Shown here piece after piece: positions 7,951-14,641 of a stretch of 17,583 bases of DNA; position 1 is the stretch's first letter; every line of letters begins with the position of its first letter. The stretch covers positions 63,904 to 81,486 of the forward strand of contig MGRR01000102.1 of the NCBI GenBank assembly GCA_001798265.1. Direction: 5' to 3'. Origin of the DNA: Deltaproteobacteria bacterium RIFCSPHIGHO2_12_FULL_43_9 (lineage in GTDB: Bacteria > Bdellovibrionota > O2-12-FULL-43-9). Position numbers and translations under genes: made by a program. The notes beneath the pieces were generated by a model. The model did not search any database and was not told where the DNA came from. It saw only the letters and a program-made list of their open reading frames with translations.

Positions 7951-8439
7951 TTAATAGCGATCTTCAGGAGAGCTATAATATAGCGGATTTTCGTCATCAG
8001 GCAGGAAATCGTGGTCAGCCACATCGGAGCCGAGCCCCATTGGGGGCTGGTTTGAATAACACTCTATCGCTCCCTCCCCTTCGAGCCCGATCGGGAGCCT
8101 ATAGCCCCCTTTGGGAGGGATTAGCATCGGTTGATTGATTCCACTAACCACAAGGGAACCATCAAAATAGGCATCGTCAATATTGGTAAAGATAAGGTCC
8201 CACCCATCTCTCTCTATGTATTCTGCGGATAGAATAAGCTCGTTCGTCAAACCAACATAAGGAGATGGTTCATGGGAGCTTATTTCAACGGTTTTTGGTG
8301 GATGTTTTACCCTAACCGTCACACTCTCTTTTTGACTGTTTATGGTAAAGAGGAGAATAAAGCGTTCAACCTCTGCGACCGCGCTAAGTGAAAAGCAGAC
8401 TATAAAAAATGAACATATTGTTGCTACAAAACGCCACAT
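7951..8439 (-). CDS. Secreted protein of unknown function, first gene of exported operon
   Basis: The 162-aa product has a signal peptide (MWRFVATICSFFIVCFSLSAVAE, cleavage likely after AVA) and a mature domain of beta strands (VERFILLFTI, SVTVRVKHPP, GWDLIFTN). The C-terminus is acidic and disordered, with many Asp, Glu, Pro and Tyr residues. AAGGTG lies about six bases before the ATG. The DNA of its 3' third (around 8020-8130) is rich in short GC palindromes such as GCCCCATTGGGGGC, unlike the rest of the gene, so part of the tail may be repeat-derived. Its partners on the same strand are two lipoproteins and a glycine-rich protein, all exported. No function can be assigned. Confidence 0.68.
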   Translation of the reverse strand: MWRFVATICSFFIVCFSLSAVAEVERFILLFTINSQKESVTVRVKHPPKTVEISSHEPSPYVGLTNELILSAEYIERDGWDLIFTNIDDAYFDGSLVVSGINQPMLIPPKGGYRLPIGLEGEGAIECYSNQPPMGLGSDVADHDFLPDDENPLYYSSPEDRY

Positions 8440-8610
8440 ATCTACACCTTAATCTTTGGCCAACCTTCTATCATTTTATCAAGTAATGGCAGATTCCCTC
8501 ATTTGTGTAGTAGAGTAACTAGTTGATATTAAAGATATATTATGTGTCTTTTTGTTAATTAATATTTATAAACTGAGTGGTAAATTCAAAGAATAATCAA
8601 GGTAAGTATT

Positions 8611-8787
8611 GTGCGGAATGACATCGGAATCGGGAATCCCGGCGTACTGTCATCCCCGTGAAAACGGGGATCCAGATTCCCGCTTTCGCGGGAATGACAG
8701 TGCGGAATGACATCGGAATCGGGAATCCCGGCGTACTGTCATCCCCGTGAAAACGGGGATCCAGATTCCCGCTTTGCGGGAATGACA
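8611..8787. repeat. Tandem duplication of an 89-bp palindromic repeat
   Basis: Copy 1 is 8611-8699 (89 bp) and copy 2 is 8700-8787 (88 bp). They are identical except for one missing base in the TTCGCGGG/TTGCGGG hairpin. Each unit contains CCCCGTGAAAACGGGG and TTCCCGCTTTCGCGGGAA hairpins framed by TGTCAT and ATGACA, the common intergenic palindrome type of proteobacteria. A related single copy lies at 10489-10540. Confidence 0.92.
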
Positions 8788-8796
8788 TGGGCAAAA

Positions 8797-8828
8797 AAGA
8801 GGGCAGGCAATATGTCGGACCCCCTCTT
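8797..8828 (-). terminator. Possible rho-independent terminator of the beta-barrel gene
   Basis: The arms AAGAGGG (8797-8803) and CCCTCTT (8822-8828) form a 7-bp stem with a long loop. On the minus strand the stem is followed by a U run (A tract at 8793-8798). It lies about 70 bp after the stop of the 8899-9870 gene. The long loop makes this uncertain. Confidence 0.4.
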
Positions 8829-8898
8829 CCTTCATACAGCCTACCCGATTCCAGCTAGCTTTATTGCCAACTAGAACTCTTTTTCTTGCACTTTTTTA

Positions 8899-9870
8899 TT
8901 ACATTTCGAATGTAATGCCACCAAGTATCTGGAATCGCTCTCTATCATTCGCCTTCGAAATGCCATCAACGTAGCTTCTGTACTTGTTTCTGTTATTGAT
9001 TGCAGACTCGAATTTGGCTCTGCCATCCAGCGTGAGCCTTCTGCCGAGTCTCAGTCTCGCACCAGCTGCACCATCAAGGGTCCAGGTTGTCTGCGAGAAT
9101 GAATCATTTGGCGTATTCTGGGAAAGATACCAGAGGCTTCCCATGAATTCTGTCTTATGCCATCCAACGCCCGCGCCAATATATGGTGTAAGTGGAAGGT
9201 CATAGAACATTTCGTAACGCAGCATTGATCCCATATCAATTTCACGTGCGGAATCGATTTCGATAAACCTTCCATACGTACCACCCAGATAAAATGGGTC
9301 GTAATAGTTATAGAAGGTATTCGTATCGAATACATAAGCCAAACCTTGGACTTTATAACGAGTGAAGAATGAGTTCATCTCCAGTCCCATGTTATAGCTT
9401 AATGGAATATCGAGGCCGATACCGACGATTGGTTTGGTTGTTATGAATCGGTTGGCAAGAATTGGCTTTGAAACACCCCCGAAAACTGAAATTCCAAGAC
9501 CTGTTGGATACCATGCGTTATCCCTCTTCTGAAGAACAACAGTGTTTGTGGTATATGGGCCATTTCTGGCTTCACGCTGTTTTACAACATAAGCCCTGTC
9601 ATCTTCGTCATAATAAGAAGAGCGTGAATGCGCGCCCTTCCCGGAACGAGAGCGAGCCTCTTTTTGTCGCGCCTTTTCAGAAATAGAAACGCTTGAGCGG
9701 TCATAATCCGCGGTCGTAAAACCTTCATCTTCCAGATTGACACTGATTTCGTTCTCAATGTCACTTAACTCCGTATCATTAGCAAATGATGCGGTAGGAG
9801 CTGTGAAAACAAAAGCCAATCCAATAAGGAATGTCATTAAATAATTTTTTAAAACTAGATTAGTTTGCAT
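8899..9870 (-). CDS. Probable outer-membrane beta-barrel protein
   Basis: The 323-aa product begins with a signal peptide (hydrophobic MTFLIGLAFVFTAPTASFA, cleavage near residue 30). A charged, probably disordered region (about 31-110, rich in Asp, Glu, Arg, Ser) comes next, then a series of amphipathic beta strands with aromatic girdles: GLGISVFGGV, IVGIGLDIPL, GLEMNSFFTRY, PYIGAGVGWHKTEF, TWTLDGAAGARL, RLTLDGRAKFESA. The end RFQILGGITFEM resembles an OmpA/OprF-type small barrel with a terminal beta signal. GAGGTGA lies about seven bases before ATG 9870, which supports that start. It is a single gene, not part of the exported operon. The ligand or role is unknown. Confidence 0.8.
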   Translation of the reverse strand: MQTNLVLKNYLMTFLIGLAFVFTAPTASFANDTELSDIENEISVNLEDEGFTTADYDRSSVSISEKARQKEARSRSGKGAHSRSSYYDEDDRAYVVKQREARNGPYTTNTVVLQKRDNAWYPTGLGISVFGGVSKPILANRFITTKPIVGIGLDIPLSYNMGLEMNSFFTRYKVQGLAYVFDTNTFYNYYDPFYLGGTYGRFIEIDSAREIDMGSMLRYEMFYDLPLTPYIGAGVGWHKTEFMGSLWYLSQNTPNDSFSQTTWTLDGAAGARLRLGRRLTLDGRAKFESAINNRNKYRSYVDGISKANDRERFQILGGITFEM

Positions 9871-10220
9871 AGGTTAGTCACCTCACCAGTAAAACTTCCT
9901 CTCAGCATCTGCGCCTAAAAGCAATCATCGTGCCGCTTTTCAGTGCACGTGTTTAACTCGTTGTATTCTTTAAAGAAATAGTAAAATTTAAGACCGAAAT
10001 GCAACCACAAAAATAACAACAGGGTGTGTTAATGATCTCCATTTTTCATACAGCCCCTCAAAATTATTTAATAATTTCAGGTTATTATAGAAGTGTACAA
10101 AATATGAACATGCCTCTTTTCGTGAAATTGACAAAAATTGCTGTAATTTGGCGCATTTAGGCATGCTGATATAACTTATTGTATTTCTTATGTTATATTG
10201 CATTTTTGCAGCCCAAAAAT

Positions 10221-10398
10221 GAAAGGGTGTTTAAAGCCCACCATGCTTAATTTTTGGTCATTTGATCCTAACCACTTGAAATGAATAGAAATAAATTCTG
10301 GCATAACTGTTGCGACACCATCCAGTAGTTAGGAAAAGATGTTTTAAATTTGAAAAGGATGGTGGGTTGAGCACGATTATTCGCGGCACCCTTTCTAA
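10221..10398. repeat. Nested imperfect inverted repeats
   Basis: The outer arms pair CCCACCAT (10237-10244) with ATGGTGGG (10359-10366), and GAAAGGGTG (10221-10229) with CACCCTTTC (10387-10395). An inner pair is TCCTAACCACT (10266-10276) with AGTAGTTAGGA (10324-10334), with one mismatch. All are centred near 10300, so they could be ends of a small non-coding mobile element or a folded RNA. Confidence 0.5.
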
Positions 10399-10488
10399 CC
10401 CCTAACCCCACACAACACCCCAATGTTGTACCCCAATTGTGTCGCGTTAGTGTTCAGCCCACCCTGTTTTTTCTGCAATCACCCCTTA

Positions 10489-10540
10489 TGTCATCCCCGT
10501 GCAAACGGGGATCTGGATCCCGGCTTCCGCCGGGATGACA
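10489..10540. repeat. REP-like palindromic repeat, single copy
   Basis: The element starts TGTCATCCCCG and ends GGGATGACA, with two internal hairpins: CCCCGTGCAAACGGGG and ATCCCGGCTTCCGCCGGGAT. It is the same family as the tandem units at 8611-8787, and it sits about 90 bp before the 10629 gene. Confidence 0.85.
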
Positions 10541-10628
10541 ACACTCCACAGATTTCCCTTGGCTTCTTTGCCAAATCTGCTAGATTCTAACGCGTTGTGT
10601 TAACACCTTTTGTTTTACAGGAGAATTC

Positions 10629-11381
10629 ATGAAACCCCCTCTTCTTCTCTCTTTATGTTCAATTTTTATTTTTGGTTCCCTTTACGCAGCTAACGGTGAT
10701 GGCGATGCAAACGGGGTCACCTCACCAACACCGGAGCTAATTCCATTCAAGATATCCGAGGTGTATGTACCGGAGGGATTTGATGACAATGACAATCTAC
10801 AGGTTGTTGTCGAGGGATTCTTCCCAAATGGGTGTTACAAGGTCGCGCCAGCTTCGATTACAACCAAAAACGGAACATTTAAGATCCAGGCAAACGCGTA
10901 TCGATATTATGGATTTTGCATCCAGATGATCGTTCCATTTCAACAGGTTGTGGATTTGGGTATTCATGCGGCGCAAATCTATAATATTCACGCGGTCGGC
11001 CAGGGAGAGCTAAAGAAATTAAACGTAAAAGCATCCTCTAATCCCGGCCCGGATGATTACACCTACGCGCCGATAAAACAGATTTACGTCTCAAGGAATC
11101 CGGATAACCCTTCAAAAAGAAGGGTACTGCTCTCCGGGGAGTTTACGTTAAGTTGTCTGAGGATCACGAGGGTAGAGGTCTCTGTGCATCATAACGTCAT
11201 AATAGTTTTACCAATCGCGGAAGTTGACAGAGCTAACCAATGCAATGAAGGAATCTTTCCATTTGAGGTCTCACAAGAGCTTCCTGACGTGGAAGATGGA
11301 CGATATCTGGTGCACGTAAGAACATTAAACGGAAATAGCTTCAATAGGGTTATAACACTCGGCAACGCTTTTTTATTTTAA
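10629..11381 (+). CDS. Exported protein with two similar cysteine-containing halves
   Basis: This 250-aa protein has a signal peptide (MKPPLLLSLCSIFIFGSLYA) and AGGAGA a few bases before the ATG. I do not recognise a family. The mature part seems to hold two beta-sandwich-like halves. Each has a strand entering with I-x-x-I/V-Y-V (FKISEVYVPEG, PIKQIYVSRNP), a V/L-L-V/S-G-E/x-F strand (VVVEGFFPNGC, VLLSGEFTLSC), and a second Cys (GFC, NQC) that could form an intradomain disulfide. The last codons and stop (11373-11381) lie inside purF-tail copy E, so the original C-terminus may have been changed when the tail arrived. Confidence 0.72.
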   Translation: MKPPLLLSLCSIFIFGSLYAANGDGDANGVTSPTPELIPFKISEVYVPEGFDDNDNLQVVVEGFFPNGCYKVAPASITTKNGTFKIQANAYRYYGFCIQMIVPFQQVVDLGIHAAQIYNIHAVGQGELKKLNVKASSNPGPDDYTYAPIKQIYVSRNPDNPSKRRVLLSGEFTLSCLRITRVEVSVHHNVIIVLPIAEVDRANQCNEGIFPFEVSQELPDVEDGRYLVHVRTLNGNSFNRVITLGNAFLF

Positions 11382-11422
11382 ATTCTGGTCAACGGGTGGG
11401 ATTGGATATTTTTTGTCGAAGC
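11373..11422 (-). repeat. purF 3'-end fragment, copy E
   Basis: These 50 bp match copy C (14642-14692) with four mismatches. On the minus strand they would encode FDKKYPIPPVDQNLK and a stop, in the same frame as the purF end. The plus-strand T-rich start provides the stop codon of the 10629 gene. This is the outermost copy from purF. Confidence 0.85.
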
Positions 11423-11465
11423 CAAGCCCTCGCTTCTCTTCTGAAATGGCCTGCCCATAATACTC

Positions 11466-11496
11466 TTGACGCTAAAACGTTATAACGCCATACTTA
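11466..11496 (+). promoter_or_regulatory. Possible promoter/operator of the RHH-RelE pair
   Basis: TTGACG (11466-11471) resembles a -35 box, and a loose -10 (TACTTA) lies 19 bases on. Between them is the 10-bp palindrome CGTTATAACG (11478-11487), a reasonable binding site for the ribbon-helix-helix antitoxin. This is visual evidence only. Confidence 0.35.
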
Positions 11497-11516
11497 GGCT
11501 AATAGGAGATTATTAA

Positions 11517-11744
11517 ATGGCACCAAAAAGAGCCACGATTTATTTTGATCCTGAACTTCACAAAGCATTAAGACTAAAAGCCGCTGATCTTGATTCATCT
11601 ATTTCTGATTTAGTAAACGATGCTTTAAAAGCATATTTCAGAGAAGATGCCGAAGATTTGACTGCAATTGAAAAGCGCAAGAATGAACCATCACTTTCTT
11701 TTGAGGAAGCATTAAGGCAGTTGAAAAAAAGTGGAAAAATCTAG
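11517..11744 (+). CDS. Ribbon-helix-helix antitoxin (CopG/RelB-like)
   Basis: This 75-aa protein has the RHH pattern: strand RATIYFDPELHKALRLKA at residues 5-22, then helix and turn in DLDSSISDLVNDALKAYF. Such proteins dimerise, bind operator DNA through the N-terminal strand, and neutralise the toxin with the C-terminal tail (about 46-75, charged and flexible). AGGAG lies eight bases before ATG 11517. The stop overlaps the toxin gene by 14 bp, the normal toxin-antitoxin arrangement. It likely represses its own promoter. The pair is the first cargo after purF-tail copy E. Confidence 0.88.
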   Translation: MAPKRATIYFDPELHKALRLKAADLDSSISDLVNDALKAYFREDAEDLTAIEKRKNEPSLSFEEALRQLKKSGKI

Positions 11745-11994
11745 TTATAAAACCACATTAAAAAAATCTGCTTTCAAAGAATTGGAAAGTGTACCCAGGG
11801 CATACATAAAAAATATTATTAGAACCATAGAAGAGCTAAGCGAAGAACCACGACCCAGGGGATGCGAGAAATTAATCGGAAAAGAACTTTATAGGGTTAG
11901 AATTGGAAAATATAGAGTGATTTATAGCATTGATGACGAAAACCAAATTATTGGTATTATAAAAATCGGTCATCGTAAAGACATATACAGATAG
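11731..11994 (+). CDS. RelE/ParE-family toxin
   Basis: This 87-aa protein starts at GTG 11731 inside the antitoxin gene. The RelE fold is recognisable: two N-terminal helices (KKSAFKELESVPRAYIKNIIRTIEEL), the linker EPRPRGCEKLIGKE, then strands LYRVRIGKYRVIYSID and IIGIIKIGHRKDIYR. The RVRIGxYRVIY motif and the terminal GHRxDIY are typical of ribosome-dependent mRNA endonucleases of this superfamily. Basic residues in these strands (Arg in YRVRIG and YRVIY, His-Arg-Lys near the end) would contact RNA. The partner antitoxin is immediately upstream. RelE versus ParE activity cannot be decided from sequence alone. Confidence 0.9.
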   Translation: MEKSSYKTTLKKSAFKELESVPRAYIKNIIRTIEELSEEPRPRGCEKLIGKELYRVRIGKYRVIYSIDDENQIIGIIKIGHRKDIYR

Positions 11995-12002
11995 AATCAT
12001 TC

Positions 12003-12058
12003 GCTAGTTTAATGTTTTGCATTGGTCAATGCAGAATCATCCCTTCACACTGAAAGCC
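12003..12058 (-). pseudogene. Remnant of an MNT/HEPN toxin-antitoxin cassette
   Basis: 12003-12030 matches 15113-15140 in 26 of 28 positions. That is the junction between the HEPN start and MNT stop in the intact pair. 12045-12058 then matches 15494-15507 exactly (TCACACTGAAAGCC), inside the MNT gene. The roughly 350 bp between them is missing here. A former second copy of the pair, mostly deleted, explains both matches in the same order and orientation. Confidence 0.65.
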
Positions 12059-12244
12059 ACAGGCCCCTTGTAAAACCAGTGGTTTGGCACTTATATTGCT
12101 GCTCCTTACCTTTATAGGGGAAAGGAGTGTAGGGGCTATGTGACTCATTCAAGCTTAATTTCTTCTATGTGTTGTGTAAAATTATGACGCAAATTGTCAC
12201 TTAAGGAGCATTTTTTGACACTTAATGCTTTGAAGAAGGGCATC

Positions 12245-13159
12245 ATGAGAAATGTAATAAAAATAATATCTGTTTTTCTTATTGTCTTCGGACACAGGAT
12301 ATCAGCTGTCAACGCGCAAATGGACATGCTGTCTCCGTCACATCCCATAAACACAATGGAGCCTATGAACTCAACAAGGAGCTTTACAGACCCAATGAAC
12401 CCCGCAAACTCAATGATGAGATCTGCAGACCCCATGGATGACCCCACAAACCCAATGAGCCCAATGCACTCCTCCCTGATGGGAAGTAGACATGCGAATC
12501 CATTTAACGACCCTATGCACCCACTGGACCATTCAAACTCAATGACGAGCTTTGCAGACCCAATGTTTCCTTCAAGCTCAATGCGCTCATCAAACTTTGG
12601 ATATATGCGACATCAAACCGAAGCAACCAATTCAGAACCAATAGAAAGTATTAACATGAGCATCGAGGATGAACTCGCACTATTAGCAAGCAGAAAGAAT
12701 TATTTTTATGCAAATAGTGGTTTTGGCACATATAGTAATTTTGGCATATTTGGATTTTTGGGCCTGGAATATGCTAGAGACCTTCTACCTAATTTTGCGA
12801 TTTCAGGCGGGGCAAATTTCGCCATTCCTCCACGAGGTATTGATTTAATGTTTACTTTCCCGGTCTCGCTTAGATACAACTTTTTAACACAACACCATCG
12901 GCCATATTTTTCTCTTGGTTTAATGCCCACTCTTTACAGAATTGATAATTTCTGGACCTCTGATTTTGAAAAGCGAAAATTTGGCAATTCGGGGTTTGCC
13001 AAAGAAGAGGAGCAATTGAAACTTTCTACATTTCCATTTGCCAGGCTTGGATATGAATATGAATTTACCAATCGTAGCGTTATAGGTCTGGGAGTAAATG
13101 CCGTGATATCGGAAAAGGCCCACATTGTACCAGGATTGAGTACTGGAATTTCTTTTTAG
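12245..13159 (+). CDS. Outer-membrane barrel protein with Met/Pro-rich N-terminal region
   Basis: From ATG 12245 (304 aa) the protein has a signal peptide (MRNVIKIISVFLIVFG, cleavage near VNA). A low-complexity region of about 95 residues follows, with about 16 Met and repeated DPMxP/SM units (SFTDPMNP, SADPMDD, SFADPMFP). A C-terminal barrel-like domain of about 150 residues comes next: FGIFGFLGLEYA, FAISGGANFAI, FTFPVSLRYNF, YFSLGLMPTLY, FARLGYEYEF, SVIGLGVNAVI, ending in GISF. A TTG at 12215 with AAGGAG six bases upstream is a serious alternative start; ATG 12245 has AAGAAGG. Met-rich tracts bind Cu(I) in some periplasmic proteins, but nothing else here points to copper. It shares its segment with the RelE pair. 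Confidence 0.75.
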   Translation: MRNVIKIISVFLIVFGHRISAVNAQMDMLSPSHPINTMEPMNSTRSFTDPMNPANSMMRSADPMDDPTNPMSPMHSSLMGSRHANPFNDPMHPLDHSNSMTSFADPMFPSSSMRSSNFGYMRHQTEATNSEPIESINMSIEDELALLASRKNYFYANSGFGTYSNFGIFGFLGLEYARDLLPNFAISGGANFAIPPRGIDLMFTFPVSLRYNFLTQHHRPYFSLGLMPTLYRIDNFWTSDFEKRKFGNSGFAKEEEQLKLSTFPFARLGYEYEFTNRSVIGLGVNAVISEKAHIVPGLSTGISF

Positions 13160-13177
13160 GGTATTTAATACACCTCG

Positions 13178-13212
13178 TGTTCAGTAATTATAATGAACAG
13201 TCATTTTATTTT
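13178..13212 (+). terminator. Possible terminator overlapping purF-tail copy D
   Basis: A hairpin with arms TGTTCA (13178-13183) and TGAACA (13194-13199) is followed by a T-rich run (CATTTTATTTT) formed by the start of the purF-tail repeat. It sits 20 bp after the stop of the barrel gene. The six-bp AT-rich stem is weak. Confidence 0.35.
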
Positions 13213-13277
13213 AAATTCTGGTCGACAGGCGAAATTGGGTATTTTTTGTCGAAGCAGGCGGTGCAAAAGATATGGAT
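13206..13277 (-). repeat. purF 3'-end fragment, copy D
   Basis: These 72 bp decode in the purF frame (minus strand) to FCTACFDKKYPISPVDQNLK and a stop, so the two cysteines of the PurF cluster are included. Similarity to copy B runs to position 13277 and then ends abruptly. Confidence 0.88.
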
Positions 13278-13320
13278 GAACCGAGGTCCGCTTGGCACCC
13301 CAATGGCAGCATGAAATATC

Positions 13321-13343
13321 GCAATTCGCGAATCGCGAATTGC
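13321..13343. promoter_or_regulatory. 23-bp palindromic operator
   Basis: The arms GCAATTCGCGA (13321-13331) and TCGCGAATTGC (13333-13343) are perfect inverted copies around one central A. The site lies 32 bp before the winged-helix gene and overlaps a likely -35 box, so autorepression by that protein is likely. Confidence 0.75.
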
Positions 13344-13368
13344 AAATAATACGCCTTTCTGGCATAAT
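13340..13368 (+). promoter_or_regulatory. Promoter of the winged-helix/nucleotidyltransferase pair
   Basis: TTGCAA (13340-13345) and CATAAT (13363-13368) are separated by exactly 17 bp (4/6 and 5/6 consensus matches). Transcription would begin close to ATG 13375, implying a leaderless or nearly leaderless message. GGAG at 13369-13372 is too close to the ATG to act normally. Confidence 0.5.
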
Positions 13369-13374
13369 GGAGAT

Positions 13375-13896
13375 ATGAAAACCCATAACGGCATGAGACC
13401 TCAGGATATTGTAGTCCTCTGTAAGCTTATAAGCTTTAAGGACAGACCAGACTGGCGGCAAAAAGACATAGCTAATGAACTTAACTTGAGTCAATCAGAA
13501 GTAACCGAATCTCTTGAGCGTTCCAGAGTAGCTGGATTAATTGATCCTTCCAAGCGAAAGCTTAATAAGTCTGTTCTCCTAGATTTTTTGGTACATGGAT
13601 TACCTTATGTCTTTCCTGCTGAACCCGGAAAAGTCTGCAGAGGAATTCCTACAGCCCATTCTGCCTACCCTTTAAATAAGAAGATTGTTTCTGAAAAAGA
13701 TATCTATGTTTGGAGTTGTGAAGAGGGGGATATCAGAGGACAATCAATTAATCCACTTTACCCATCTGTCCCTTATGCAGCTCAAAAAGATCCATCCCTC
13801 TATGCGCTACTTGCCCTAATCGATGCAATTCGGGTAGGACGTGCACGAGAGCAAAAACTCGCAATCCAGGAACTAAAATCCCGTTTGAAAGGATAG
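13375..13896 (+). CDS. Winged-helix regulator/antitoxin candidate
   Basis: The N-terminal part (residues 1-65) is a MarR/winged-helix-like DNA-binding domain: DIVVLCKLISF as helix 1, WRQKDIANELNLSQSEVTESLERSRVAGLI as the helix-turn-helix and wing entry. The C-terminal half, with WSCEEGDIRGQSI and PLYPSVPYAAQKDPSLYALLALIDAIRVGRAREQKLA, is a conserved-looking region I cannot name. Only 2 bp separate it from a nucleotidyltransferase gene, so the pair is one unit resembling AbiE-type toxin-antitoxin systems, with this protein as antitoxin/repressor. A perfect palindrome upstream supports autoregulation. Start 13375 is the only upstream ATG; ATG 13393 is an alternative. The 173-aa length is larger than a simple MarR repressor. 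Confidence 0.75.
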   Translation: MKTHNGMRPQDIVVLCKLISFKDRPDWRQKDIANELNLSQSEVTESLERSRVAGLIDPSKRKLNKSVLLDFLVHGLPYVFPAEPGKVCRGIPTAHSAYPLNKKIVSEKDIYVWSCEEGDIRGQSINPLYPSVPYAAQKDPSLYALLALIDAIRVGRAREQKLAIQELKSRLKG

Positions 13897-13898
13897 TA

Positions 13899-14588
13899 AT
13901 GCATCCCTCGGTTGTAATGATTCAGACCATAGCCAAAGGGCTCGGTGATCTCGTAAATAAAGTAGTCTTTATTGGTGGCGCAACAACGCCACTTTATATT
14001 GAAGATCCTGCAGCTTCAGAAGTACGACCAACCGAAGATGTTGATTGTATTATAGAAATTGCAAGCCAAATTGAATACCATAAGCTTGAAGAAAATTTAA
14101 GAAAACGCGGGTTCAAAAACCTTGTTGATTCAACAGGCAAAGCTCCGATCTGTAGGTGGAAATTCAATGGGGTTATTGTTGACGTTATGCCAACGGACGA
14201 AAAGATTCTTGGGTTTTCCAACAGGTGGTATATAGAAGGGATTAAGAATGCTCAACCGCTCCAACTTTCCTCAACAGAGATTTTAATATTTACTTCTCCC
14301 TATTTTATTGCAGCAAAAATTGAAGCTTTTCATGGACGTGGGAAAAAAGATTTCAGAATAAGTCCAGACATGGAAGATATCATTACGTTATTAGATGGTA
14401 GACCCAACTTTAAAAAAGAACTTCTCTCCGCACCCGCTTCAGTCCAAAAATATTTAAAACAAGAATTCAAGAAATTCATCAGAAACGAAGAATTTGAAGA
14501 GGGTCTTTATGCGCACTTGAGAACCGAGGGCAACACTGCTAAACGCGTTAAAGGATTTATGAGGCTTTTAAAAGAAATAACACTATAA
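13899..14588 (+). CDS. Nucleotidyltransferase-fold protein, AbiEii-like toxin candidate
   Basis: This 229-aa protein has the nucleotidyltransferase core: FIGGATTPLYIED at residues 25-37 (the glycine-rich GG/GS loop), then RPTEDVDCIIE (the DxD metal site, here EDVD), and a later acidic strand GVIVDVMPTD that could supply the third carboxylate. The C-terminal half is helical (FIAAKIEAFHGRGKKDF, MEDIITLLDGR), as in AbiEii/AbiGii-type proteins that hold cells in stasis by modifying tRNA or another substrate. It sits 2 bp behind the winged-helix gene. The fold is convincing; the toxin role is inferred from the pairing and the neighbouring toxin-antitoxin cassettes. Confidence 0.82.
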   Translation: MHPSVVMIQTIAKGLGDLVNKVVFIGGATTPLYIEDPAASEVRPTEDVDCIIEIASQIEYHKLEENLRKRGFKNLVDSTGKAPICRWKFNGVIVDVMPTDEKILGFSNRWYIEGIKNAQPLQLSSTEILIFTSPYFIAAKIEAFHGRGKKDFRISPDMEDIITLLDGRPNFKKELLSAPASVQKYLKQEFKKFIRNEEFEEGLYAHLRTEGNTAKRVKGFMRLLKEITL

Positions 14589-14641
14589 ACCACCCATGCC
14601 TTCATTCGGTACGGGGTCAAACCAAAAAAACTCATCTTTTT

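Larger units (their letters stand above)
8440..8898. other. Gene-free stretch: AT-rich leader, tandem repeat, hairpin
   Basis: 8440-8610 is AT-rich and should hold the promoter of the exported operon (minus strand), but I see no convincing -35/-10 pair. 8611-8787 is a tandem repeat. 8797-8828 is a hairpin next to a run of A on the plus strand. Short ORFs here are repeat translations. Confidence 0.6.
9871..10628. other. 758-bp gene-free region with inverted repeats
   Basis: I find no credible gene here; the one 71-codon frame at 9988-10203 has no ribosome-binding site or protein-like pattern. It contains nested inverted repeats between 10221 and 10398, a small hairpin (ACAACA/TGTTGT at 10412-10429) in a C-rich tract, and a REP-like palindrome at 10489-10540. 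Promoters for the barrel gene to the left and the exported gene to the right must lie here. Confidence 0.55.

Noticed and set aside
8611..8787. CRISPR-like repeat pair
   Set aside because: There are only two units, directly adjacent and without spacers, of the common palindromic intergenic type; no cas genes.
8597..8835. Two overlapping minus-strand ORFs of 61-65 codons
   Set aside because: They are translations of the palindromic tandem repeat; the peptides repeat themselves and no ribosome-binding site is seen.
9988..10203. Minus-strand ORF of 71 codons in the gene-free region
   Set aside because: No ribosome-binding site, biased composition and no domain; the AT-rich sequence shows no coding pattern.
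13206..13394. Minus-strand ORF of 62 codons ending in the purF tail
   Set aside because: Only the last ~23 codons match purF. The rest is the antisense of the palindrome/promoter region and is not protein-like.
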